In this document: positions 46,127-56,579 of the stretch, piece after piece
Numbering within the stretch: position 1 is the first letter of the stretch
Layout of the letters: every line of letters begins with the position of its first letter
From: Arthrobacter citreus
GTDB taxonomy: Bacteria; Actinomycetota; Actinomycetes; Actinomycetales; Micrococcaceae
NCBI RefSeq assembly: GCF_038405225.1
Contig: NZ_CP151657.1
Location: 1,054,001 to 1,118,000, forward strand
Reading direction: 5' to 3'
DNA length: 64,000 bases
Translations under genes and position numbers: made by a program
Notes under the pieces: model-generated
Told to the model about the DNA's origin: nothing
The model's input: the letters and a program-made list of their open reading frames with translations, nothing else
The model's database searches: none

Positions 46127-47659
46127 ATGTCATCTCGCCGTGCCGTAACGGGTGCCGGTCCCTCCGGAAACTCAGCTTCCGGAGCCTCCCGGGCGCAGCA
46201 TCCCGGCGGCCGGCACCTGGGCAGCGGCGGCGCCGCGCATCCGGTCCTGCGGCTGATGGCCGTACTTTTGTCCCTGACGCTCGTCAGCGGCCTGGTCTTT
46301 GTGGGCGTGCAGGTCATCCGGCTGCAGAACAACCTGGACACCAAACCGCTGAACCTCGGCTCGGGCCAGGATTCCGCTCCTCCCGTGGACACCAATACGG
46401 ATCCGCTGCAGATCCTGATCCTTGGCACCGACAACCGCGAGGGCCAGGAAAGCAACAACTCGGACGTCATGATGCTGGCGAACATGTCGGCGGACCGCTC
46501 CCACGTCACGGTGGTCAGTTTCCCCCGCGACCTTCTGGTGCCGCTGCCGGCGTGCACGGATCCGGAAACCGGCAACACCTATCCCGGCATGGACCTGGGC
46601 CAGCTCAACGGCGCCCTGGGCAACGGCGGGCCGGGCTGCACCGTGGCCGCCATCAACCAGCTGACCGGACTGAACATCGACCACTTCATGATGGCCGACT
46701 TCGATGCCGTGAAGGAACTCTCCAACACCCTGGGCGGCGTTGACGTGTGCGTCAACCAGCCGGTCGAGGATGAGCTGTCCGGACTCAGCCTTCCGGCCGG
46801 AGTCAGCAGCGTCCAGGGCGACCAGGCCCTGGCTTTCCTGCGGACCCGCCACGGTTTCGGCAACGGCGGCGACGAAGGCCGCATCCGCGCTCAGCAAAGC
46901 TTCATGGCCTCCATGGTCCGCAAGGTCCAGGACGAGGGCACCCTCAACAACCTGCCCAAGCTGTACTCCATCGCCGAGACAGTCACACGGAACCTCACCG
47001 TGGACGAGGACCTGACCAGCCCGACGTCGCTGATCGCCCTGGCCGGACGGCTCAAGGACGTGGACCTGAGCCGCGTGGCCTTTGTCACCGCCCCCGTGGT
47101 GCCCTACGAATACGACAACAACCGGCTGGTGCTCGACGAAACCGCCGCCGAACCGCTCTTCACCGCGTTGGTGGAGGACCGGGACATCACCGAGCCTGCC
47201 CCGGAACCGGCACCGGAGACCACGGCACCGGATGGCGGCACCGAACCCCTCCCGGCCGAGGAAATCCCGGCCTTTGACCCCGCGTCCATTCCCGTCACCA
47301 TTCTTGACGCCACCGGCAGCACTGGCGACGCAGGAACGCAGACCCGGGACCAGGCCATCGCCGAGCACCTGCTCGCTGGGGGTTACGCCCTCGCAGCTGC
47401 CGCCGGACAGACGGACGCCCCCAGTCCGGCGACGCAGATCTTCCATGCCCCCGGCTACCTGGAGATGGCGCAGCAGGTTGCGGCCGCCCTGGGCATTCCC
47501 CCCGTCCAGGTGGTGGCCAGCAACCTGGTGAACGGCGTCAGCGTCCAGATTGGACAGGACTTCCGCACCGGCACCACCATGCCCGACGCCGGTGACGTGG
47601 GCGGGCTGACCGGCCAGACCGCAGCCCAGGTTACGTGCCAAACAGCTTTCGGCAATTAA
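46127..47659 (+). CDS. LCP (LytR-CpsA-Psr) family protein with LytR_C domain
   Basis: A 510-residue envelope enzyme that probably attaches teichoic acid or polysaccharide to peptidoglycan from lipid-linked donors. One membrane helix (about residues 41-63) is followed by the LCP domain (ILILGTDNREG, SFPRDLLVPLP, LRTRHGFGNGGDEGRI) outside the cell. A long Pro/Glu/Ala-rich linker leads to a LytR_C domain (about 385-495) ending in QVTCQTAFGN. ATG at 46127 with GGGGA upstream. It is followed by the leucine leader. Confidence 0.92.
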   Translation: MSSRRAVTGAGPSGNSASGASRAQHPGGRHLGSGGAAHPVLRLMAVLLSLTLVSGLVFVGVQVIRLQNNLDTKPLNLGSGQDSAPPVDTNTDPLQILILGTDNREGQESNNSDVMMLANMSADRSHVTVVSFPRDLLVPLPACTDPETGNTYPGMDLGQLNGALGNGGPGCTVAAINQLTGLNIDHFMMADFDAVKELSNTLGGVDVCVNQPVEDELSGLSLPAGVSSVQGDQALAFLRTRHGFGNGGDEGRIRAQQSFMASMVRKVQDEGTLNNLPKLYSIAETVTRNLTVDEDLTSPTSLIALAGRLKDVDLSRVAFVTAPVVPYEYDNNRLVLDETAAEPLFTALVEDRDITEPAPEPAPETTAPDGGTEPLPAEEIPAFDPASIPVTILDATGSTGDAGTQTRDQAIAEHLLAGGYALAAAAGQTDAPSPATQIFHAPGYLEMAQQVAAALGIPPVQVVASNLVNGVSVQIGQDFRTGTTMPDAGDVGGLTGQTAAQVTCQTAFGN

Positions 47660-47686
47660 CAATTGGGGCGCCCCACCGCCTGCTGT

Positions 47687-47698
47687 TAGGGTGGTCAC
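47687..47698 (+). promoter_or_regulatory. Predicted leaderless promoter of the leuA leader
   Basis: TAGGGT (47687-47692) lies 6 bases before the GTG of the leader peptide at 47699. A perfect TGGGGCGCCCCA palindrome (47664-47675) sits where an operator or upstream stem would be. Confidence 0.5.
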
Positions 47699-49565
<1,867 letters not shown>

Positions 49566-49640
49566 TCCGCAAAACCGCCGCGTTCGGCGCGCCCGGGAGC
49601 CCACGGTTCCCGGGTGCGCCTTACTGCCGGCCGGACGTGG

Positions 49641-49652
49641 GAAAATAGCAGA
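49641..49652 (+). promoter_or_regulatory. Candidate leaderless promoter of recO
   Basis: GAAAAT (49641-49646) is one base off TANNNT and is 6 bases before the GTG at 49653. It fits the pattern seen at other starts here, but less well. No ribosome site is visible. Confidence 0.3.
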
Positions 49653-50405
49653 GTGGCAGGAAAATCATTTGCTTCCCGGACGTACCGGGACGAGGGCGTC
49701 ATCCTGCGCACCCACAAATTGGGTGAAGCGGACCGCATCCTGGTGCTGCTGACCCGTAGCCACGGCCAGGTGCGTGCCGTGGCCAAGGGGGTGCGCCGCA
49801 CATCGAGCAAGTTCGGCGCCCGGCTTGAGCCGTTCATGGTGGCGGACCTCCAGCTTTCCTCGGGCCGCAACCTGGACATCGTGACCCAGGCGACAACCCT
49901 GGGCGCCTACGGGCACGGGATCGTTTCGGACTACGCGCGCTACACCGCCGCAGCGGCCATTGCCGAAACCGCTGAGCGGCTCACCGACGTCGACGGCGAA
50001 TCAGCCAACGCGCATTACCACCTGGTGATCGGCGCGCTGGCTGCCCTGAACCGCGGCGCGCACGCTCCGGAACTCATCCTGGACTCTTACCTGCTGCGGG
50101 CGCTGGCTACGGCCGGCTGGGCCCCCAGTTTCACCATCTGCGCGCGCTGCGGCGCCCCCGGGCCGCACTCGGCGTTTTCCGCCGCCCTGGGTGGTGCGGT
50201 CTGCCCCGCATGCCGCCCGCCCGGCGCCGCCTCTCCCTCCCCGGAGACCATGGTCCTGCTGGCAGCACTGCTGTCCGGGGACTGGAAAACCGCCGACGAC
50301 GCCGGGCAGCAGCCGAGGCGGGAATCCGCCGGCCTGGTGGGTAGCTACCTTCAATGGCACCTGGAACGGGTCGTCAAATCACTTCAACATGTGGAGCGTG
50401 TCTAA
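49653..50405 (+). CDS. recO: DNA repair protein RecO
   Basis: Helps load RecA on SSB-coated gaps with RecF/RecR. The 250-residue protein has the OB-fold N-terminal domain ([20 protein letters not shown]) and a C-terminal zinc motif with CARC and CPAC. The GTG at 49653 gives [12 protein letters not shown]; an earlier in-frame start at 49614 is less likely. The order leuA-recO-uppS is usual for actinobacteria. uppS begins 2 bases after the stop. Confidence 0.92.
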   Translation: MAGKSFASRTYRDEGVILRTHKLGEADRILVLLTRSHGQVRAVAKGVRRTSSKFGARLEPFMVADLQLSSGRNLDIVTQATTLGAYGHGIVSDYARYTAAAAIAETAERLTDVDGESANAHYHLVIGALAALNRGAHAPELILDSYLLRALATAGWAPSFTICARCGAPGPHSAFSAALGGAVCPACRPPGAASPSPETMVLLAALLSGDWKTADDAGQQPRRESAGLVGSYLQWHLERVVKSLQHVERV

Positions 50406-50407
50406 GC

Positions 50408-51226
50408 TTGCGTTCAAAGTCCCCTTCCGGCGCAAAATCTCCATCCGCCGGCCCGTCCCGCCCGGCGCCGCATCCCTCCGGAGCGGTGCCGCCGCCGGTT
50501 CCCGCCGAGCTGGTGCCGCAGCACGTGGCCATCGTCATGGACGGCAACGGACGCTGGGCCAACCAGCGCGGACTGCCCCGCACCGAGGGCCACCGGGCCG
50601 GTGAAGCAGCCCTGCTGGACGTCATGGCCGGCGCCGTCGAAATGGGGATCCGGCATGTCTCCGTGTATGCCTTTTCCACCGAGAACTGGAAGCGGTCCCC
50701 CGAAGAGGTCCGCTTCCTGATGGGCTTCAGCCGTGACGTGCTGCGCCGGCAGCGCGATCAGCTCAACGAATGGGGCGTGCGCATCCGCTGGTCCGGCCGC
50801 CGGCCGCGGCTCTGGCAGTCAGTGGTGAAGGAACTGGAGGTTGCCGAAGAGGTTACCCGGGACAACACCGTGTGCACGCTGAACATGTGCGTGAATTACG
50901 GCGGCCGGGCCGAAATCGCGGACGCGGTGTCAGCCATCGCGGCCGACGTTGCGCGGGGTAAGCTGCGCCCGGGATCCATCACTGAAAAAACCATCCAGAA
51001 ATATCTGGACGAACCGGACCTGCCCGATGTGGACCTGTTCCTGCGGACCTCCGGTGAGCAGCGCCTGTCCAACTTCATGCTGTGGCAGTCCGCATACGCG
51101 GAGATGGTGTTCATGAACACCCTGTGGCCCGATGTGGACCGGCGGACGCTGTGGGAAGCCGTGGAAATCTACGCCCGCCGGGACCGCCGGTATGGGGGAG
51201 CGGTGGACCAGGCACCGCAGGCGTAG
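50408..51226 (+). CDS. uppS: Isoprenyl transferase (undecaprenyl diphosphate synthase)
   Basis: Adds isopentenyl units in the Z form to build the lipid carrier for peptidoglycan and other envelope glycans. The catalytic Asp45 is in MDGNGRWA, followed by [15 protein letters not shown] basic, Pro/Ser-rich N-terminus of about 35 residues precedes the enzyme. The TTG at 50408 (272 residues) is the first usable start after recO; GGAG lies about 11 bases upstream. The stop lies in a 45-bp tandem duplication. Confidence 0.9.
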   Translation: MRSKSPSGAKSPSAGPSRPAPHPSGAVPPPVPAELVPQHVAIVMDGNGRWANQRGLPRTEGHRAGEAALLDVMAGAVEMGIRHVSVYAFSTENWKRSPEEVRFLMGFSRDVLRRQRDQLNEWGVRIRWSGRRPRLWQSVVKELEVAEEVTRDNTVCTLNMCVNYGGRAEIADAVSAIAADVARGKLRPGSITEKTIQKYLDEPDLPDVDLFLRTSGEQRLSNFMLWQSAYAEMVFMNTLWPDVDRRTLWEAVEIYARRDRRYGGAVDQAPQA

Positions 51227-51300
51227 CTTCCAGGGGCACCGGCCAACGGCCGCCCGGCACCGCGGGCGTAGCGTCCGGGGGCGCCGGCCACCTGCGCGGC
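51211..51300. repeat. 45-bp tandem duplication over the uppS stop
   Basis: Copy 1 (51211-51255) and copy 2 (51256-51300) both start GGCACCGC and contain GGCGTAGC and CCGGCCA at the same positions. The uppS TAG is in copy 1, and copy 2 carries a second TAG in the same frame since 45 is a multiple of 3. The copies differ at several bases. Confidence 0.85.
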
Positions 51301-51306
51301 CAGCGT

Positions 51307-52398
51307 CTAGTCCGCCGGCATGAACGCCCGTGCCCACTGTTCGAGCTTGCCGTAGACCAGCCGGCGTACGGGCTTTGCCGACAGCAGGACATCGTGCAGG
51401 GCATGATCGAAGCGGCACACGGTGACCTGTGGACCCAGCAGCAGCCCGCGCTGCACCATCAGGTTCACGTCCAGGACACTGTCCGAGGTTTTCATCGACT
51501 CATTCCACGTGACGGCCACCGTGGACGTGGCTGAGGCCAGCAGCAGGATCGGAACCTTGATGTCCAGCCCCCGTGCCACCTGGGCATGTCCGTTGAGCAC
51601 CGCCCTGATCCAGCCGGCCCTGATCGGCCAGCTGGATGGCGGCCTCAGGTGCGGATCAAGGTCCCACTCGCCGTCGCCGTCGCGGCTGATGCTGCGCCAG
51701 TAGTTGGTGAGCTCGGGCACTTTCAGCCTTGCCTTGGGCCGCACCCGGGCCAGCGGCTCCAGCAGGGATGCGGTGGCATTGCGCACAAGCCAGGAGCCGC
51801 GCAGCTCCAGCCACGGGCTGTTCAGGATCAGGGCTTCGATGCGGCCGGGATTCCGGTGTGCCCACAGCGAGGCGACGAGGCCACCGGTTGAGTGGGCCAT
51901 CAGGGAAATCCGCACCGGAGTATCGGCGCCGCGCTGGTCCCGCACATGCGCTGTCATGGCTGCCAGGGCGGCCTCAATGTCGGCGTCGTACTCCTGCAGG
52001 TCCAGCGTGAAGCCTTCGGACTGGCCGGGCAGCAGGCTTCGTCCGTATTTGCGCAGGTCCAGGGCATAGAAGGCGACGCCGAGTCCGCTCCAGAAGTGTG
52101 CCAGTTCGGTCTGGAAGAAGTAGTCGCTCCAGCCGTGAATGTACAGGACCACATGAACCGGTTCCGGCGCCACCGGGGCCCGCAGCCCGTGCAGCATCCG
52201 CCGGACCTTGCCGGAGAAGGTGGGCGGAGGCGGAGGCTCGGGAGTGTAGGACACCAGCGTGGCCACCACGGGGCCCTCGTCGTCTTCCCCCAGCTCAAGC
52301 CTCAGGCACTGGTAACCGTCGCCCAGGATGTCTGGTTTCCACTGCTGAACGCCCGGCCCGGTGCCTGGCTGACCGGTCTGTTGAGAGTAACTGCCCAT
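51307..52398 (-). CDS. Alpha/beta hydrolase (lysophospholipase-like)
   Basis: A 363-residue serine hydrolase with an oxyanion segment LYIHGWSDYFFQ, nucleophile elbow MAHSTGGLV, and a late His in FDHALHDVLLS. It resembles the serine aminopeptidase S33 / monoacylglycerol lipase group. No signal peptide or membrane helix is seen. The start at 52398 is 6 bases after TATTCT on the minus strand; a longer in-frame reading into pyrD was rejected. The substrate is unknown. Convergent with uppS and divergent from pyrD. Confidence 0.88.
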   Translation of the reverse strand: MGSYSQQTGQPGTGPGVQQWKPDILGDGYQCLRLELGEDDEGPVVATLVSYTPEPPPPPTFSGKVRRMLHGLRAPVAPEPVHVVLYIHGWSDYFFQTELAHFWSGLGVAFYALDLRKYGRSLLPGQSEGFTLDLQEYDADIEAALAAMTAHVRDQRGADTPVRISLMAHSTGGLVASLWAHRNPGRIEALILNSPWLELRGSWLVRNATASLLEPLARVRPKARLKVPELTNYWRSISRDGDGEWDLDPHLRPPSSWPIRAGWIRAVLNGHAQVARGLDIKVPILLLASATSTVAVTWNESMKTSDSVLDVNLMVQRGLLLGPQVTVCRFDHALHDVLLSAKPVRRLVYGKLEQWARAFMPAD

Positions 52399-52410
52399 CA
52401 ATCGAGAATA
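52399..52410 (-). promoter_or_regulatory. Predicted leaderless promoter of the hydrolase gene
   Basis: On the minus strand TATTCT (52410-52405) is followed by CGATTG and the ATG at 52398. No ribosome site lies in between. Confidence 0.5.
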
Positions 52411-52494
52411 GGGCAGCCGGGCAGGAGCCCCGGCCCCGGGGAATACGGCGGATTCGGATTTGGTGCAGCGCCACGGCAGTGCAAGCATAAAACC

Positions 52495-53565
52495 ATGCGC
52501 GTCTACCCTGCCTTCTTCCGTGCCGTCTTTGCCGGCATGGACCCGGAAAAGGCACATCGAATTGGTTTTGACCTGATCAAACTCTCCGCGGCGACGCCCG
52601 CCGGTCCGCTGCTGCGCCGGCTGATGCGGCCGTCCCGGGACCTGCGGGTGAGGGCCCTGGGCCTGGATTTTCCGTCTCCCTTCGGTCTGGCCGCCGGATT
52701 CGACAAGGAAGGATCCGGCATCGTTGCCCTGACCAACATGGGCTTTGGCCACGTTGAGGTGGGAACCGTGACGGGCCGTGCGCAGCCGGGCAATCCCAAA
52801 CCGCGGCTCTTCCGGCTCGTGGAGGACCGTGCCGTTATCAACCGGATGGGCTTCAACAACGACGGCGCTGCCGCCGTGGCTCCGCGCGTGGCCGGCGCCC
52901 GCGCCCGGCTGGAGCGGGCTTATGGCCGGAACCGCCCCGTTATTGGCATCAACATCGGCAAGACCAAAGCGGTGGACCTGGCGGACGCCGTTGACGATTA
53001 CCTGATCAGCACCCGTGAGCTGGCTCCGCACGCCGATTACCTGGTGGTCAACGTGTCCTCGCCCAACACTCCGGGACTGCGCCTGCTGCAGAATATCGAG
53101 TCCCTGCGTCCGCTGCTGTCAGCCGTGGCAGCCGCCGCCGACGAAGCTGCCGAACGGCATGTGCCGCTGCTGGTGAAGATTGCGCCCGACCTCAGCGATG
53201 ACGACGTCGACGACGTCGCCCGCCTGGCCCTGGACCTCGGCCTTGACGGCGTGATTGCCACCAACACCACCATTAGCCGCAAAGGTTTGGTGACCGATCC
53301 CCGGAAGGTGATGGCCTGCGGTGTGGGCGGCCTCAGCGGTGCCCCGCTGCGGCGGCGCTCACTAGAGGTGCTGAAGCGCCTGCGGGCCGGACTCGGAGAG
53401 CACGGTCCGGTGATCATTTCGGTGGGAGGCGTGGAGTCGGCGCGCGATGTGCAGGAGCGTCTTGCCGCCGGAGCAACCCTGGTGCAGGGCTACACCGCCT
53501 TCCTCTATCAGGGTCCGTTCTGGGCCGCGCGCATCAACCGCAGGCTCGCCCGGCTGCTGAAGTAG
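52495..53565 (+). CDS. pyrD: Dihydroorotate dehydrogenase (quinone), class 2
   Basis: Oxidises dihydroorotate to orotate and passes electrons to quinone at the membrane. The 356-residue protein has the class 2 N-terminal helical extension (MRVYPAFFRAVFAGMDPEKAH), FGLAAGFDKEG, INRMGFNNDG, the catalytic-Ser segment VVNVSSPNTPGLR, and IISVGGV. It completes the pyrimidine genes at 1-6 kb but is unlinked to them, as is common. The ATG at 52495 follows CATAAAACC with no clear ribosome site. Confidence 0.95.
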   Translation: MRVYPAFFRAVFAGMDPEKAHRIGFDLIKLSAATPAGPLLRRLMRPSRDLRVRALGLDFPSPFGLAAGFDKEGSGIVALTNMGFGHVEVGTVTGRAQPGNPKPRLFRLVEDRAVINRMGFNNDGAAAVAPRVAGARARLERAYGRNRPVIGINIGKTKAVDLADAVDDYLISTRELAPHADYLVVNVSSPNTPGLRLLQNIESLRPLLSAVAAAADEAAERHVPLLVKIAPDLSDDDVDDVARLALDLGLDGVIATNTTISRKGLVTDPRKVMACGVGGLSGAPLRRRSLEVLKRLRAGLGEHGPVIISVGGVESARDVQERLAAGATLVQGYTAFLYQGPFWAARINRRLARLLK

Positions 53566-53623
53566 TCGCTGGCTTCGCAGGCCCGGCCGCAGAGTCAACG
53601 GCGCTAACTGAAGAGCCAGACAC

Positions 53624-53663
53624 AGAACAGAAGGGCCGCTCCGGGGAGCGGCCCTTCTGTTCT
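53624..53663. terminator. Bidirectional terminator between pyrD and the DUF3043 gene
   Basis: A perfect 19-bp inverted repeat (left 53624-53642, right 53645-53663) with outer AGAACAG/CTGTTCT that gives T-containing tails in both directions. It lies between convergent genes. Confidence 0.9.
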
Positions 53664-53691
53664 ACAGGTACTGCGAGGTGACCAGTGCGGG

Positions 53692-54291
53692 TTATTCGGG
53701 CTTTTCGCCGCGCTTGACCATGGCCTTGGGAAGGCGGAAGCGGCGCAGCTGGAGTGCACGGGACACGCCGTACCAGACATCGCCGGAGTTGGGGCCGCCG
53801 AACTTTTCCGTCAGGCGGCGGCGCAGGAGTGCGCGCAGGATGAAGGAATCGAGGATGACCGCCAGGATCAGGACCCAGAAGGCGAGCATGACAATGCTCT
53901 GCACGGTGAGGTTCTGGATAAAGCTGACCACGACAAAAACGAGGGCGGCAATCATGACAAACTCGCCGAGGTTCCAGCGGGAGTCCACAACATCGCGGAT
54001 GAACCGGCGCTGCGGGCCCTTGTCACGCAGGGGGAGGTAACGCTCGTCGCCGGTGTCCAGCGCGGCACGGGTCTTCAGCCGTTCTTCGCGCAGGGCTTCC
54101 CGGTTGGCGTTTTTCGCCGCTTTGCGGTCAGTGGGAACCAGCGGCCGCTGGCGCGCCGCCACCTGGTCCCTGCGCTTGGGCGTGGGTGCTCCCTTCCCCG
54201 CGGCAGTGCGGGCTGAGCTGGTCTGGGCTGCAGCAGCAGCCTGGTCCACAGTTTCCTGCGCGGTGGGCGCTTCATTCTTTCGTCCGAACAC
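53692..54291 (-). CDS. DUF3043 membrane protein
   Basis: A 199-residue actinobacterial protein. The N-terminal 90 residues are charged and Lys/Arg-rich (KRRDQVAARQRPLVP). Two membrane helices follow (about residues 115-135 and 138-158), with RDKGPQRRFIRDVVDSR before them as the family mark. The C-terminus is basic (RALQLRRFRLPKAMVKRG). No function is known. The GTG at 54291 gives VFGRKNEAP and is 6 bases after a TATCCT box. It is divergent from the dipeptidase gene. Confidence 0.85.
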   Translation of the reverse strand: MFGRKNEAPTAQETVDQAAAAAQTSSARTAAGKGAPTPKRRDQVAARQRPLVPTDRKAAKNANREALREERLKTRAALDTGDERYLPLRDKGPQRRFIRDVVDSRWNLGEFVMIAALVFVVVSFIQNLTVQSIVMLAFWVLILAVILDSFILRALLRRRLTEKFGGPNSGDVWYGVSRALQLRRFRLPKAMVKRGEKPE

Positions 54292-54352
54292 CCCTCTAGG
54301 ATACCTTGGCGGCGGCGGTGGCGGACCGTGAGCCCGCATGTACTGTTTTGTT
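54292..54352. promoter_or_regulatory. Divergent leaderless promoter pair (DUF3043 / M20 dipeptidase)
   Basis: On the minus strand TATCCT (54303-54298) is 6 bases before the GTG at 54291. On the plus strand TACTGT (54341-54346) is 6 bases before the ATG at 54353. The whole intergenic region is 61 bases, so both promoters must share most of their upstream DNA. AGAGGG on the minus strand could alternatively serve as a ribosome site. Confidence 0.5.
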
Positions 54353-55759
54353 ATGACTTTGAATCCAGAATCATCCTCGTCGCCGGTGGAAATCGACGCC
54401 CTTCGCTCCGCCGTCGCCGCCGATTTTCCCCGCATTGTTGAACAGCTGAAGTCCCTCGTTTCCATTCCGGGCATCGCCTGGGATTCGTTTGATCCGGAGC
54501 GGCTGAACGAGAGCGCCGAAGCGGTTGCCGCGATCATCCGCGGCGCCGGGCTGTCCGACGTGCAGATCCTGCGCGTTGACAACAACGGCAAGCCGGGCGG
54601 TCCCGCCGTCGTCGCCCGCCGCCCCGCGCAGGACGGCAAGCCCACCGTCCTGCTTTACGCCCACCACGACGTGCAGCCGCCCGGGGACCTGTCCCTGTGG
54701 GAGACCGAGCCGTTCAGCGCGACCGAGCGGAACGGCCGGCTTTACGGCCGCGGGGCCGCTGACGACAAGGCCGGAATCATGGCGCACGTTGGCGCACTGC
54801 GGGCACTGGATGAGGTGCTGGGGGAGGATTCCGGCGTCGGCATCACCCTGTTCATCGAAGGCGAGGAGGAGGCCGGTTCGCCCACCTTCCGTTCGTTCCT
54901 GGAAACCTACCGTGACCTGCTTGAAGCGGATGTCATTGTTGTGGCCGACTCCGGCAACTGGAAGGTCGGAGTGCCGGCCCTGACCACGAGCCTGCGCGGC
55001 CTGGTGGACGGCACCGTGGAGGTGCAGGTCCTGGACCACGCGGTGCACTCCGGAATGTTCGGCGGACCGGTGCTGGATGCGCCCACGCTGCTGGCACGGC
55101 TGATTGCCACCTTCCATGACGACGCCGGCGACGTGGCCATCGAGGGCCTCGTTTCCTCCGACACGGCGGCGGTGGAATACGTCGAGGCGGACTTCCGCGA
55201 GGACTCCTCAGTGCTCGACGGCGTCCAGCTCGCCGGCACCGGCTCGATCGCGTCCCGGCTGTGGACCAAGCCGGCCCTGTCCATCATCGGTATTGATGTC
55301 CCCACCGTTGCCATGTCCTCGAACACCATCCAGCCCAAGGCGCGCGCGAAGTTCAGCCTGCGGCTCGCCCCGGGGCAGAGCCCGGCTGAGGCCATGGCCG
55401 CCGTTGACCGCCATGTCCAGGCCAACGCGCCGTTCGGCGCCAAGGTGACGTTCACGCCGGGGGAGCAGGGCCAAGCGTTCGCCACCGACACGACAGCCGC
55501 CGCAGCCCGCACTGCCCTGTGGGCCCTGAAGGAAGCATGGGGCGGCGTGGAGCCGGTGGAATCCGGGATGGGCGGATCCATTCCGTTTATCGCGGACCTC
55601 ACCGAGCTGTTCCCCTCCGCGCAGATCCTGATCACCGGTGTCGAGGACCCTGACTCCCGGGCGCACAGCGCCAATGAGTCCCTGGACCTCGGCGACTTCC
55701 GCAACGCCGTGCTGGCCGAGGCGCTGCTGCTGGCCGCCCTGGCCCGGGAAGGCCTGTAG
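54353..55759 (+). CDS. M20 family dipeptidase
   Basis: A 468-residue zinc peptidase of the M20A group. Metal-binding segments are YAHHDVQPPG, GRGAADDKAG and the Glu pair in EGEEEAGS; VHSGMFGG marks the lid domain. It probably cleaves dipeptides in the cytoplasm, releasing amino acids; the exact substrate is unclear. I chose the ATG at 54353 (MTLNPESS) over the in-frame ATG at 54338, as 54353 fits the TACTGT-N6 spacing. Confidence 0.92.
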   Translation: MTLNPESSSSPVEIDALRSAVAADFPRIVEQLKSLVSIPGIAWDSFDPERLNESAEAVAAIIRGAGLSDVQILRVDNNGKPGGPAVVARRPAQDGKPTVLLYAHHDVQPPGDLSLWETEPFSATERNGRLYGRGAADDKAGIMAHVGALRALDEVLGEDSGVGITLFIEGEEEAGSPTFRSFLETYRDLLEADVIVVADSGNWKVGVPALTTSLRGLVDGTVEVQVLDHAVHSGMFGGPVLDAPTLLARLIATFHDDAGDVAIEGLVSSDTAAVEYVEADFREDSSVLDGVQLAGTGSIASRLWTKPALSIIGIDVPTVAMSSNTIQPKARAKFSLRLAPGQSPAEAMAAVDRHVQANAPFGAKVTFTPGEQGQAFATDTTAAAARTALWALKEAWGGVEPVESGMGGSIPFIADLTELFPSAQILITGVEDPDSRAHSANESLDLGDFRNAVLAEALLLAALAREGL

Positions 55760-55834
55760 GCGGCACCGCGTCTGAAAGCTTGACGCGGCACCGCGCAGGA
55801 AGGCTTGAGGCAGCACCGCGGCCGGGTCCGGAAA
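55760..55834. repeat. Three 25-bp tandem units right after the dipeptidase stop
   Basis: Units begin at 55760, 55785 and 55810. The first two start GCGGCACCGCG and the third GCAGCACCGCG. The array begins at the base after the TAG (55757-55759), and the third unit runs into the terminator stem. Confidence 0.85.
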
Positions 55835-55860
55835 TCTTTTCCGGCCCGGCCGCGTTGCTT
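55817..55860 (+). terminator. Terminator after the dipeptidase gene
   Basis: CGCGGCCGGG-T-CCGGAAA pairs with TTTCCGGCCCGGCCGCG (right arm ending at 55854), one bulged T, followed by TTGCTT. A strong GC stem with a modest T tail. Confidence 0.85.
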
Positions 55861-55963
55861 CTGGGTGCATGCACCGACGTACCATGGAGAATGAACTGGC
55901 CCGGACTCCGGGGGAGCGCAACTGCTCTCCCGCGCACGGACCACGTGAAGAAAGAGAGAAGCA

Positions 55964-56365
55964 ATGAGTACTTCCACCAGCGAAACCGGCACTGGAGTGG
56001 ACACGGCAGCAGCTGCAGCCCTGGAAACGGAGCTGCCGACCCACGAAGTTGCCCTCTCCGATGTTGCCGCCGGAAAGGTGCGCAGCCTGTTGGAGCAGGA
56101 AGGCCGAACCGATCTGCGGCTTCGCGTGGCTGTTCAGCCGGGCGGCTGCTCAGGCCTGATTTACCAGCTGTACTTTGACGAGCGCGTCCTTGACGGCGAC
56201 GCTGTCCGGGACTTCGACGGCGTCGAGGTCATTGTGGACAAGATGAGCGTGCCGTACCTGTCCGGTGCCTCGATCGACTTCGAGGACACCATCTCCAAGC
56301 AGGGGTTCACCATCGACAACCCCAACGCCGGCGGATCGTGCGCCTGCGGCGACTCGTTCCACTAA
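55964..56365 (+). CDS. Iron-sulfur cluster insertion protein (ErpA/HesB type)
   Basis: A 133-residue A-type carrier that transfers Fe-S clusters to apo-proteins. The three cysteines are Cys62 in GGCSGL and Cys126 and Cys128 in SCACGDSFH. GAGAGAAGCA precedes the ATG at 55964. TACCAT (55880-55885) is a candidate -10. A position before the oxidase operon is typical; actinobacterial homologs are often annotated erpA. A role in maturing the Rieske protein (QcrA) is an inference. Confidence 0.93.
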   Translation: MSTSTSETGTGVDTAAAAALETELPTHEVALSDVAAGKVRSLLEQEGRTDLRLRVAVQPGGCSGLIYQLYFDERVLDGDAVRDFDGVEVIVDKMSVPYLSGASIDFEDTISKQGFTIDNPNAGGSCACGDSFH

Positions 56366-56380
56366 GCTTCGCCACGGGTA

Positions 56381-56399
56381 CCCCGTTTCACTAACGGGG
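56381..56399. other. Hairpin after the A-type carrier gene
   Basis: CCCCGTT (56381-56387) pairs with AACGGGG (56393-56399). No T tract follows, so it may only slow polymerase. TAAGCT (56482-56487) further on is a candidate -10 for ctaC. Confidence 0.45.
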
Positions 56400-56579
56400 A
56401 GCCCGCGGCCGCAGGGGCCGTAACACACGGTATTTTGCGGGAACGCGGTGCGGTCTGTCACTGGATGGCCACGCGTGCGGGTAAGCTCTACACGTAGTAG
56501 TAAAACTGATCGTGCGCAGTTGGGGGAATATTTCTGCCTGCTGTGCCGCACTTGCACGTAACAAGAGGAAGGGCCGTCT

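Noticed and set aside
55891-56178. Upstream frame MNWPGLRGS after TACCAT, overlapping the A-type carrier gene
   Set aside because: It is 5 bases after the -10 box, but the product is a frame-shifted shadow of the carrier gene and the carrier has its own ribosome site.
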